A stretch of 17,921 nt of DNA from a bacterium (GTDB lineage: Bacteria > Patescibacteriota > Minisyncoccia > UBA6257 > GWB1-50-10). Below, piece after piece: positions 1 through 5,650 of this stretch. The stretch spans positions 1 to 17,921 of the forward strand of contig JAKAHO010000013.1 of assembly GCA_021814835.1 (NCBI GenBank), written 5' to 3'. The notes under the pieces are model-generated. The model had not been told where the DNA came from, searched no databases, and saw only the letters and a list, made by a program, of their open reading frames with translations. Every line of letters starts with the position of its first letter. Positions within the stretch are counted from its first letter, which is position 1. The translations under genes and the position numbers were made by a program.

Positions 1-350
1 CCCCAGTTTCCCTGGCCATCCACGAGCGGATAGCGGAGCGAAAAATCCTGCGCCATGCGCACCATAGATTCGTACACGGACGAGTCGCCGTGCGGGTGGT
101 AGCGACCGAGCACATCTCCGACGATGTTCGCGGATTTCTTGAACTTCGTATGGTGCGTGAGTCCGCTGTCCCACATTGCCCAAAGAATGCGGCGCTGTAC
201 GGGCTTTAATCCGTCGCGCACATCGGGAAGCGCGCGTGAGACAATAACAGACATCGCATAGTCGAGGTATGACTCCTTAAGCTCGTCGGTTATTTCGCGC
301 GCCTCAATTCTTCCGTGATTGATTTGTGGTTCTTCTTTTTTTGTAGCCAT
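1..350 (-). CDS. gyrA: DNA gyrase subunit A, N-terminal part (cut by window edge)
   Basis: The minus-strand frame starting at the ATG at 350 encodes 116 residues of the type IIA topoisomerase A subunit and runs off the left edge. GyrA cuts and rejoins DNA during supercoiling. Visible signatures are SYLDYAMSVIVSRALPDVRDG near residues 27-47, the GLKPVQRRILWAM block, and YHPHGDSSVYE at 84-94, the quinolone-resistance-determining segment. The position matching E. coli Ser83 is Ser90 and that matching Asp87 is Glu94, so no classical resistance change is visible. The catalytic Tyr lies beyond the window. The start is 4 nt after the stop of the upstream membrane-protein gene, implying an operon. 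ParC cannot be fully excluded from this N-terminal part alone. Confidence 0.95.
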   Translation of the reverse strand, partial: MATKKEEPQINHGRIEAREITDELKESYLDYAMSVIVSRALPDVRDGLKPVQRRILWAMWDSGLTHHTKFKKSANIVGDVLGRYHPHGDSSVYESMVRMAQDFSLRYPLVDGQGNW

Positions 351-354
351 GGTA

Positions 355-798
355 TTAAGGTGTTGTCGTTGCGGTGGTGCTCGTGCTTTCTACGACGGGC
401 GGCGCGGCGGGTTGTGTAGTGGTCGCTTCCGTTCCTTTCACTTCTATCACATTTTTCTTTTCAATACCCTTTTTAATAGTGGCGACATTATCCGCAATTT
501 TTCCCGCAAACGCCGCAAGCCCTGATTCTGTTTGCTGTATAAGGATGCTGATGCCCCTGCTGAACGTATTGAGGAGTGTCGGTGTGGGCGGCGCCTCAAC
601 GCTTACTACAGTCGAAGTGCTTGAGCCGTCCTGCGGCGCGACGCTCTCAAGTTCTGGCAGGGTGAGTGTGAGATAGACGAGCCAGAGAAGGACGACGAGA
701 ATCATCGAGATAGCGGACGCGCCAATAACCCAGCGTTGCTTTACGGTATCATCCGCCTTTTGGAGTGAAGCAAGAAATTGTTTAAATCGAGAACCCAT
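355..798 (-). CDS. Single-pass membrane protein of unknown function
   Basis: Unrecognised protein of 147 residues from the ATG at 798. A longer form (159 residues) from a TTG at 834 would overlap the preceding gene by 16 nt. I prefer the ATG because it leaves a 20-nt gap and needs no rare start, but AAGGTG before the TTG keeps the alternative open. A short charged N-terminus (KQFLASLQKADDTVKQRW) is followed by one hydrophobic segment of about 20 residues (IGASAISMILVVLLWLVYL). The rest is probably extracytoplasmic, contains a possible amphipathic stretch (FSRGISILIQQTESGLAAF), and ends in a Thr/Pro/Ala-rich tail typical of low-complexity surface linkers. It lies between the MBL-fold gene and gyrA in one transcription direction, with a 4-nt gap to gyrA. 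No enzyme motif is seen. Confidence 0.75.
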   Translation of the reverse strand: MGSRFKQFLASLQKADDTVKQRWVIGASAISMILVVLLWLVYLTLTLPELESVAPQDGSSTSTVVSVEAPPTPTLLNTFSRGISILIQQTESGLAAFAGKIADNVATIKKGIEKKNVIEVKGTEATTTQPAAPPVVESTSTTATTTP

Positions 799-818
799 TT
801 CAATAATACTTTCTGCTG

Positions 819-1406
819 TTAGTGTCCGAGCCAATGCACCTTCATTGCCTTGGGCGCAATATCCTTCTTCTTAATGACAAGCTTCTCCTCTTCTTTCACG
901 TCCGTCTGGTCGAGCTCCTTCAAAAACGGCTTAATGTCCTTAAAGAGCGCGGGGATGACGATTCCGGGTTCAAGCTGGCGCACAAGTTTCGCAACCGCGC
1001 TCTGTGCGAGGTAGGGCTTTCCGCCCGCAGGCACAAAAGCGATATCGGCATCGGTAAGCTCTGAAACAAGTGCGGGAGGAAGCTCCTGCTCAAGGTGACC
1101 GAGGACCACAATCGTCATTTCATCGAAAATAATGCGGTACGAGGTCAAAACCTTCTTATCGCCCTCATTTCCGCTCGTCCAACCCTGTACGCGGATGCCC
1201 TGGACTTCGTACTCGCCTTGGTGCTCTATCCAGAATGGCTTCTCGCCTTCTGCGCCTGCCTCGGCGGATTCCGCAAGCGTGGGGCGGACCGTGTTTACGA
1301 TTATCTGCGTGCCCCTGAATGAGCGTTGGTTTTCCGGGTCGATAAGGATGGCGAACTCTCCCGACTGAATTTTGAAATAATTATTACCCTGATACGTGAT
1401 GATCAT
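819..1406 (-). CDS. Metallo-beta-lactamase-fold-like protein, probably catalytically degenerate
   Basis: 195 residues from the ATG at 1406. An upstream ATG at 1433 would add nine residues but lies inside the promoter (-10 at 1427-1422), so I reject it. The pattern fits small UlaG/YtkL-like MBL-fold proteins: an N-terminal MIITYQGNNYFKI strand, then GEYEVQGIRVQGW, then IVVLGHLEQELP...DADIAFVPAGGKPYL and the C-terminal VAKLVRQLEPGIVIPALF. The HxHxDH metal-binding motif of active hydrolases is missing and the usual HLGD/LGDL step reads LGHL, so zinc-dependent hydrolysis is doubtful. The C-terminus is Lys/Glu-rich. It is the first gene of an apparent operon with a membrane protein and gyrA. The family assignment rests on pattern memory, not a profile search. 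Confidence 0.75.
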   Translation of the reverse strand: MIITYQGNNYFKIQSGEFAILIDPENQRSFRGTQIIVNTVRPTLAESAEAGAEGEKPFWIEHQGEYEVQGIRVQGWTSGNEGDKKVLTSYRIIFDEMTIVVLGHLEQELPPALVSELTDADIAFVPAGGKPYLAQSAVAKLVRQLEPGIVIPALFKDIKPFLKELDQTDVKEEEKLVIKKKDIAPKAMKVHWLGH

Positions 1407-1421
1407 AGAATATCTTGAGAT

Positions 1422-1450
1422 ATTATACGGCATTTTTTGTTATTTTTCAA
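1422..1450 (-). promoter_or_regulatory. Sigma-70-type promoter of the MBL-fold / membrane protein / gyrA operon
   Basis: Reading the minus strand, TTGAAA (1450-1445), a 17-nt spacer and a perfect TATAAT (1427-1422). The predicted transcription start near 1415 leaves a leader of only about 9 nt before the ATG at 1406, with no Shine-Dalgarno sequence. This fixes the gene start downstream of the ATG at 1433. Confidence 0.8.
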
Positions 1451-1515
1451 TGCGTATAATTAGCAGATTTTATTGACAGAGATTTCATTTAGTGTCAGGA
1501 TAGTGCAGGTATCTC

Positions 1516-1556
1516 TCATTCGCATTTCGCGAATGAATCAAAAAAGAAAGGAGGAG
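1516..1556 (+). promoter_or_regulatory. 5'-UTR hairpin followed by a strong Shine-Dalgarno
   Basis: TCATTCGC (1516-1523) and GCGAATGA (1529-1536) form an 8-bp perfect stem with loop ATTTC. An A-rich spacer follows, then AAAGGAGGAG (1547-1556), placed 2-5 nt before the ATG at 1559. It is the only textbook ribosome binding site near a start in the window. A TTGACA at 1472-1477 could be a -35 box, but the -10 17 nt later (CAGGAT) is poor. Confidence 0.55.
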
Positions 1557-1558
1557 TC

Positions 1559-1834
1559 ATGGGGCTCCTCGACGCTCTCAGTTCGTTGCTCGGCGGAGGC
1601 TCCGACTCCTCTAGTTCTTCTTCCGAGGATGGTAGCCCCTCTTCCGAGAGGAAAAGCTTTTCGGAAACTTACGGCTCAGTGAAGAGGGACGGCAATACGT
1701 ACGAACAGCACCTCGTGTCTGGGGAGAAGGGTGGTAGTCACGAGCACACGTGGTCGTCAACTTCACCGACGAGCCACAAGGAGGGCTGGCATGGGAAGGA
1801 TTTTGAGACCGCTAGTAACAAGCCGAAGAAATAG
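1559..1834 (+). CDS. Small Ser-rich hydrophilic protein of unknown function
   Basis: 91 residues, unrecognised. The start is decided by the strong AAAGGAGGAG site just upstream. The N-terminus MGLLDALSSLLGGG could form a short amphipathic helix. It is followed by a Ser/Asp/Glu run (residues 15-31) and then a polar, Gly/His/Lys-rich remainder including RDGNTYEQHLVSGEKGG and SHEHTWSS. There is no signal peptide, transmembrane segment or cysteine. The composition suggests a soluble, largely disordered protein. The well-formed RBS, in a neighbourhood of leaderless genes, suggests high or separately controlled expression. It stands alone and ends at a hairpin shared with the convergent gene. Confidence 0.75.
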   Translation: MGLLDALSSLLGGGSDSSSSSSEDGSPSSERKSFSETYGSVKRDGNTYEQHLVSGEKGGSHEHTWSSTSPTSHKEGWHGKDFETASNKPKK

Positions 1835-1845
1835 CATGCCAGTCA

Positions 1846-1872
1846 ATAACCGTCGCGATTTGCGGCGGTTAT
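1846..1872. terminator. Hairpin between convergent genes
   Basis: ATAACCGTCGC (1846-1856) pairs with GCGGCGGTTAT (1862-1872): 11 bp with one G-T pair and loop GATTT. It starts 11 nt after the stop of the 91-aa gene and contains the stop codon of the convergent 115-aa gene. The following tract (ATTATTT) is only moderately T-rich, so termination may be modest in either direction. Confidence 0.55.
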
Positions 1873-2216
1873 ATTATTTCACGTTGAGCGTTTTCAATCG
1901 TATCTTTTATTTCTGTAAGAGAACTGCCATGGCTCTTTATCTCCCACTTCGCACCATCAATTGTGCTCGTGTATTCCTTTCCGAGGTCCTTGCTTCTTAA
2001 AAGATCGAGCAACCCCTCATCAATCATTATCATGGTTTTGAATATCTCTCTTTCTGCATAGGGCATGAGTTGGGCAAACGAATGCTTTAGTTCCGCGTCG
2101 GCCATTTGTTCCGCCTCATCAATTTTGTTCCGTTCGATGAGCGCGACAATCTGTTTGGCCGCGGTAAGAAATTGCCGCTCTTTCCTATAGTAGATAAGTG
2201 AGATTGGCCAGAACAT
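1869..2216 (-). CDS. Hypothetical protein, predicted alpha-helical
   Basis: 115 residues, unrecognised. The N-terminus (MFWPISLIYYRKERQFL) is aromatic and hydrophobic. It is followed by apparently helical, charged sequence: AAKQIVALIERNKIDEAEQMADAELKHSF and a C-terminal LTEIKDTIENAQREII. There are no Cys and no obvious catalytic motif. It may be a small membrane-peripheral or helical-bundle protein. The start is supported by an extended -10 box (TGC-TATGAT) ending 7 nt before the ATG, which predicts a leaderless mRNA. It diverges from rpsA across a 75-bp gap. Confidence 0.7.
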   Translation of the reverse strand: MFWPISLIYYRKERQFLTAAKQIVALIERNKIDEAEQMADAELKHSFAQLMPYAEREIFKTMIMIDEGLLDLLRSKDLGKEYTSTIDGAKWEIKSHGSSLTEIKDTIENAQREII

Positions 2217-2223
2217 TGCTTAT

Positions 2224-2232
2224 ATCATAGCA
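2224..2232 (-). promoter_or_regulatory. Extended -10 promoter of the 115-aa gene (leaderless)
   Basis: On the minus strand TGC is immediately followed by TATGAT (2229-2224), an extended -10 box, then 7 nt and the ATG at 2216. No good -35 is present, as is common for extended -10 promoters. The transcription start should coincide with the start codon. Confidence 0.6.
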
Positions 2233-2253
2233 GATAAATACAGCTGAAAAGAG

Positions 2254-2282
2254 TTGACTTAACAGCAAAAAGTGCATATTCT
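2254..2282 (+). promoter_or_regulatory. rpsA promoter (near-leaderless)
   Basis: TTGACT (2254-2259), a 17-nt spacer and TATTCT (2277-2282). The expected transcription start is near A2289, three bases before the rpsA ATG at 2292, so the mRNA has almost no leader. Confidence 0.75.
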
Positions 2283-2291
2283 GTTAGCACT

Positions 2292-3380
2292 ATGAATATC
2301 GTAAAGAACGGCATGCTGATTCTGAACCAGCTCGCAAAATCGAACCCGCAGGTGTTCTCCTCTATTAAGGTAGGAGACCTCGTTGAGGGAACGGTCTTCA
2401 GCAAGGGTTCCAGAATGATGCTTGTCGATCTTGGCAGGCACGGCACGGGCGCGGTCTACCGCGGCGAGCTCCAGAATGCCCGCGAACTCGTAAAGAGCGT
2501 GGACATTGGCGGCAAGATTCATGCCAAGGTTCTTGAAGTAGACAACGATGAGGGCTACGTAGAACTCTCCCTCGCAGAAGCAGGCAAGCAGAAGGCCTGG
2601 GGCGAAGTTGATGAATTGAAGGGTAAGGATGAGGCATTTACGGTGAAAATCACGGGTTTCAACAAGGGCGGTCTTATTGCGAACGTGAAGGGCATCTCCG
2701 CCTTCCTCCCCGTCTCCCAGCTCGCAGGCGAGCATTATCCGAAAGCGACGACGGCAGAACGCACGGAAATCTCGGGCGCACTCCAGCGCTTGGTGGGTGC
2801 TGATATCTCGGTAAAAATTATTGACGCGAACGTCCGCACGGGAAAACTTATCATCTCCGAGAAGGAGGCGACGGAAATTTCCTCACGCGAGCTCGTAAAG
2901 AACTACACAGTGGGTCAGGTTATCGAGGGCGTGGTCTCGGGCGTCGCTGATTTCGGCGCATTCGTGAAGTTTATGGACAATCCCGCGGTGGAAGGTCTCA
3001 TCCACGTTTCGGAGCTCGACTACAGAATCGTAGAGAACCCGAAAGATGTGGTGAAGATTGATGAGGCGGTGAAGGCGAAGATTATTGAAATTAAGGACGG
3101 CAAGATTTCCCTCTCGCTCAAAGCACTCAAAGAAGATCCGTGGACCATTGTGATGAACCGTTATAAGGACGGTCAGGACGTAACGGGCAAGGTCTATATG
3201 TTCAACCCGTTCGGCGCGATTGTGAACCTCGATGACACGTACCAAGGGTATGTACACGTTACGGAGTTCGGCGGAGCCGATGAGATGCGCAAGCAACTCG
3301 CGGTTGGAAAGGAGTACCACTTTACGATTGATACGGTGAAAGCGGCAGAGCGCAGAATCAGTCTTAAATTCAAGAAGTAA
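2292..3380 (+). CDS. rpsA: 30S ribosomal protein S1 homologue with four S1 domains
   Basis: 362 residues with four OB-fold S1 RNA-binding repeats: about 26-95 (VGDLVEGTVFSKGSRMMLVDL), 113-190 (DEAFTVKITGFNKGGLIANV), 205-277 (VGQVIEGVVSGVADFGAFV...GLIHVSEL...KISLSLKAL) and 291-360 (GQDVTGKVYMFNPFGAIVNL). Domain 3 is the most canonical. E. coli S1 has six domains; four-domain forms occur in many other bacteria. S1 delivers mRNA to the 30S subunit. The promoter leaves a leader of about 3 nt and no Shine-Dalgarno, so S1 itself seems to be made from a near-leaderless message. A GNRA-loop terminator follows. Confidence 0.92.
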   Translation: MNIVKNGMLILNQLAKSNPQVFSSIKVGDLVEGTVFSKGSRMMLVDLGRHGTGAVYRGELQNARELVKSVDIGGKIHAKVLEVDNDEGYVELSLAEAGKQKAWGEVDELKGKDEAFTVKITGFNKGGLIANVKGISAFLPVSQLAGEHYPKATTAERTEISGALQRLVGADISVKIIDANVRTGKLIISEKEATEISSRELVKNYTVGQVIEGVVSGVADFGAFVKFMDNPAVEGLIHVSELDYRIVENPKDVVKIDEAVKAKIIEIKDGKISLSLKALKEDPWTIVMNRYKDGQDVTGKVYMFNPFGAIVNLDDTYQGYVHVTEFGGADEMRKQLAVGKEYHFTIDTVKAAERRISLKFKK

Positions 3381-3388
3381 GCAGAAAT

Positions 3389-3413
3389 AAAACCCCTCGC
3401 GAGAGGGGTTTTT
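3389..3413 (+). terminator. rpsA intrinsic terminator
   Basis: AAAACCCCTC pairs with GAGGGGTTTT around a GCGA tetraloop (3399-3402), and the T run continues to 3413. It lies 8 nt after the rpsA stop codon. Confidence 0.9.
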
Positions 3414-3419
3414 GATTGT

Positions 3420-3448
3420 TTGCGCGGGGCTGTATGTTCAATTATAGT
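3420..3448 (+). promoter_or_regulatory. Candidate promoter upstream of the ftsH leader element
   Basis: TTGCGC (3420-3425), 17 nt, TATAGT (3443-3448). The predicted start near 3455 puts the whole inverted-repeat element (3468-3570) inside the ftsH 5' leader. AGAAGGA precedes the left ATG at 3468 but is very close to it. Confidence 0.55.
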
Positions 3449-3467
3449 AAGTGAGTAATAGAAGGAC

Positions 3468-3536
3468 ATGAATCCCGTTAGAGTTTTACAAACTCAATAT
3501 ATTGCGGGAGTTGTGTGCAATAAAAAGTCACAGTAA
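3468..3536 (+). CDS. Possible 22-residue leader peptide before ftsH
   Basis: The ATG of the left ATGAA opens a 22-codon frame beginning MNPVRVL and ending at TAA (3534-3536), before the right arm. The first seven residues are identical to those of the upstream frame before valS because both read through the same left arm; the rest is unrelated. Its start is 98 nt from the ftsH ATG, so the frames differ. Translation could open the hairpin and expose the ftsH start, or the frame may simply be the duplicated old start codon read into the element. There is no evidence of a functional peptide. Confidence 0.35.
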   Translation: MNPVRVLQTQYIAGVVCNKKSQ

Positions 3537-3570
3537 ATAAATAATCAATAAAAAACTCTAACGGGATGAA
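3468..3570 (+). repeat. Start-codon inverted-repeat element, copy 1 (ftsH)
   Basis: ATCCCGTTAGAGTTTT (3472-3487) and AAAACTCTAACGGGAT (3552-3567) form a perfect 16-bp inverted repeat around a 64-nt AT-rich interior. ATGAA lies directly on the left (3468-3472) and again on the right (3566-3570), where it is the ftsH start. If the ATGAA copies are a duplication, the core is 93 nt. As RNA, the AT of the ftsH ATG would be base-paired. The same arms recur at 7941-8068 and 16301-16436 with unrelated interiors. Confidence 0.9.
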
Positions 3571-5410
3571 ACCATTGTGGAAAAATATCATTCTTGCGGT
3601 CCTCGCGTTGTTCGTCGCATCGCTTCTCTTCGCATCTATTGCCGGCACGGAAACGAAGCAGCCGGCAGTGCTGAGCTTAAGCGACGTAGCGAAGAAAATT
3701 TCTGCGGGCGAGGTAACGTCGCTTGTGGTAAACGGCAATGAACTGCAGATTGTATTAAAGGACAACAGTACAGCGACCTCGCGCAAAGAAAACGAAACGG
3801 GTTTTTCGGAAACGCTTAAAAATTACGGCGTGAAGCCCGAAGACCTGCAGAAGGTTGAATTCAAAATTCAGGATGAGAGCGGAACAAAATATTGGATGAA
3901 TATGCTCCTGCCGATTCTTATTCCCGTCATTGTGATGATTGCGATGTTCTGGTGGATTTTCCGTCAGGCAAAATCGGGTGCGGGTCAGGCGTTCTCATTC
4001 GGCAAAGTAAATGTTCGCCTCTTCGCTCCTTCGAAGGATAGGGCGACATTTAAAGATGTTGCGGGACTCAAGGAAGCAAAAGAAGAACTGCTTGAGGTGG
4101 TGGAATTTTTAAAGAACTCGAAGAAGTTCACGGCAATCGGCGCAAAGATTCCACGCGGAGTCCTTTTGATGGGTTCGCCGGGTACGGGCAAGACAATGCT
4201 TGCGCGCGCAGTTGCGGGCGAGGCGGGCGTCCCCTTCTTTCACATCTCGGCATCCGAATTCGTGGAGATGTTCGTCGGCGTCGGCGCCTCACGTGTGCGT
4301 GATTTATTCCAAATTGCGAAACGCACCGCCCCCTCAATCATCTTCATAGATGAAATTGATGCGGTAGGACGCGAGCGCGGTACGGGTATGGGCGGAGGCC
4401 ACGACGAACGCGAGCAGACGTTGAACCAGATTCTCGTAGAAATGGACGGCTTTGAGCGTGATACAAGCGTCATCGTGATTGCGGCGACAAACCGCCCCGA
4501 TGTATTGGACCCTGCACTGCTTCGCCCCGGGCGCTTTGACCGCCGTGTCATTTTGGATATGCCCGACGTAAAAGACCGTGAGGATATTTTGAAGATTCAT
4601 GTGAAGGGTAAACCGCTTGCGAATGATGTTGATTTGAAGATGGTCGCGACGCGCACGCCGGGGTTTGCAGGCGCGGACCTCTCAAACCTCGTGAACGAGG
4701 CGGCGATTCTCGCGGCGCGCAACAACCGCAAAACGGTGGCGCAGGAAGATTTCTTGAACTCGGTTGAGAAAGTTCTGCTCGGTCCCGCGCGCAGGAGCCG
4801 TGTCATCACGCCGAAAGAAAAAGAAATCACCGCGTATCATGAAGCGGGCCACGCGCTTGTGTCAGCTGCATTAAAGGACGCCGACCCCGTGCACAAAGTT
4901 TCTATCGTGAGCCGCGGTATGGCGGGCGGATACACATTGAAGCTTCCGCTCGAAGAGCGCCGCTTGCACACGAAGGCGCAGTTCCTTGCGGACCTTGCGG
5001 TCTCATTTGGCGGGTATGCCTCGGAGCAGGCGGTCTTTAAGGATGTGACGACGGGTTCCTCAAGCGATATCAGAAATGCAACGGATGTTGCGACGCGACT
5101 CGTCACTATGTACGGTATGAGCGAGAAGCTCGGTCCTCGTTCGTATGGCCGCGCGCAGGAAGCGGTATTCTTGGGCCGCGATTTCGGCAACGAACGTGAT
5201 TTCTCGGAATCACTCGGCGCAAAAATTGACGAAGAGGTGAACGCATACATTCAGAAGGCGCTTGGCGTCGCAAAGACAGTCATCACAAAGAACCGCAAAG
5301 CGCTTGATGCCATTGCTGAAGCGCTCGTGGTGCGTGAAACGCTTGAGCAGGAAGAATTCTATGCCATCATCAAGAAGTTCGGGTTTGAGATGGCGACACT
5401 CGAAGGTTAA
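3566..5410 (+). CDS. ftsH: ATP-dependent membrane zinc metalloprotease FtsH
   Basis: 614 residues, full length. A transmembrane segment at about 7-27, a short extracytoplasmic domain and a second membrane segment (about 112-134, MNMLLPILIPVIVMIAMFWW) precede the AAA+ domain. Walker A is GSPGTGKT (203-210; the usual second residue is Pro), Walker B is IIFIDEIDAVG, and the second region of homology contains AATNRPDVLDPALLRPGRFDR. The M41 zinc site is HEAGH (425-429), with a likely third ligand Asp501 in TTGSSSDI. FtsH forms a membrane hexamer that degrades membrane and short-lived cytosolic proteins. The ATG at 3566 lies in the right arm of the inverted-repeat element and has no Shine-Dalgarno, so translation may depend on unfolding of that hairpin. 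Confidence 0.97.
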   Translation: MKPLWKNIILAVLALFVASLLFASIAGTETKQPAVLSLSDVAKKISAGEVTSLVVNGNELQIVLKDNSTATSRKENETGFSETLKNYGVKPEDLQKVEFKIQDESGTKYWMNMLLPILIPVIVMIAMFWWIFRQAKSGAGQAFSFGKVNVRLFAPSKDRATFKDVAGLKEAKEELLEVVEFLKNSKKFTAIGAKIPRGVLLMGSPGTGKTMLARAVAGEAGVPFFHISASEFVEMFVGVGASRVRDLFQIAKRTAPSIIFIDEIDAVGRERGTGMGGGHDEREQTLNQILVEMDGFERDTSVIVIAATNRPDVLDPALLRPGRFDRRVILDMPDVKDREDILKIHVKGKPLANDVDLKMVATRTPGFAGADLSNLVNEAAILAARNNRKTVAQEDFLNSVEKVLLGPARRSRVITPKEKEITAYHEAGHALVSAALKDADPVHKVSIVSRGMAGGYTLKLPLEERRLHTKAQFLADLAVSFGGYASEQAVFKDVTTGSSSDIRNATDVATRLVTMYGMSEKLGPRSYGRAQEAVFLGRDFGNERDFSESLGAKIDEEVNAYIQKALGVAKTVITKNRKALDAIAEALVVRETLEQEEFYAIIKKFGFEMATLEG

Positions 5411-5419
5411 CCGGAAGGT

Positions 5420-5449
5420 TTGATTTATTGATCTCCCTCGCGGTACTAT
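5420..5449 (+). promoter_or_regulatory. Candidate promoter of tRNA-Ile
   Basis: TTGATT (5420-5425), an 18-nt spacer and TACTAT (5444-5449). The predicted start is near 5456, about 12 nt before the tRNA. A 9-bp imperfect inverted repeat (5434-5442 with 5456-5464) overlaps it and could instead act as a weak ftsH terminator, although no T tract follows. Confidence 0.45.
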
Positions 5450-5467
5450 TGTTCTCGTGAGGGAAAT

Positions 5468-5539
5468 CGGTCCGTAGCTCAACGGCAGAGCAGGCGTCTT
5501 ATACACGCCCGGTTGAAGGTTCGAATCCTTCCGGACCGA
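5468..5539 (+). tRNA. tRNA-Ile (anticodon UAU)
   Basis: Full cloverleaf: acceptor CGGTCCG/CGGACCG (5468-5474, 5532-5538), D arm GCTC/GAGC, anticodon stem GGCGT/ACGCC with loop CTTATAC (5498-5504), five-base variable loop, T arm GAAGG-TTCGAAT-CCTTC and discriminator A5539. The anticodon (5500-5502) is TAT, which reads AUA as Ile. Most bacteria read AUA with a lysidine-modified CAU tRNA, so this species is notable. The first pair is C1-G72. CCA is not encoded, unlike in the neighbouring tRNA-Val. Confidence 0.88.
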
Positions 5540-5549
5540 CCGTTAGAGG

Positions 5550-5573
5550 AAAAGGCGCGTTGCGCCTTTTTTG
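5550..5573 (+). terminator. tRNA-Ile terminator
   Basis: AAAAGGCGC (5550-5558) pairs perfectly with GCGCCTTTT (5562-5570) around a GTT loop, followed by further T residues. It ends the tRNA-Ile transcript. Confidence 0.9.
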
Positions 5574-5574
5574 T

Positions 5575-5603
5575 TTGCGTAACACAGAGAGGGGTGATAG
5601 AAC
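5575..5603 (+). promoter_or_regulatory. Candidate promoter of the adenosine deaminase gene
   Basis: TTGCGT (5575-5580), 17 nt, TAGAAC (5598-5603) preceded by TGA, an extended -10 arrangement. It would give a leader of about 40 nt containing AGAGAGG before the ATG at 5651. Confidence 0.4.
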
Positions 5604-5650
5604 TGGGGGTAGAAGCTTACCAACCAGAGTTACCAGAAAGAGAGGTATAT

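Noticed and set aside
2259..2735. Long minus-strand open frames opposite rpsA, ftsH, add, ftsK and valS
   Set aside because: They lie fully inside clearly recognised genes, and their translations are compositionally biased shadows without domains.
3472..3567. Resemblance of GTTAGAG...CTCTAAC to integron attC core sites
   Set aside because: The attC cores are RYYYAAC...GTTRRRY; here the order is inverted and the outer Y/R positions do not match (G and C instead). No integron integrase or cassette array is present.
3468..3570. RNA thermometer for heat-responsive ftsH
   Set aside because: A perfect 16-bp helix is much too stable for melting by mild heat, and the same arms precede valS and a small peptide, which have no heat link.
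5513..5650. Longer start for the adenosine deaminase reaching into the tRNA
   Set aside because: The extra 46 residues begin inside tRNA-Ile and cross its terminator; the ATG at 5651 has its own RBS and matches family starts.
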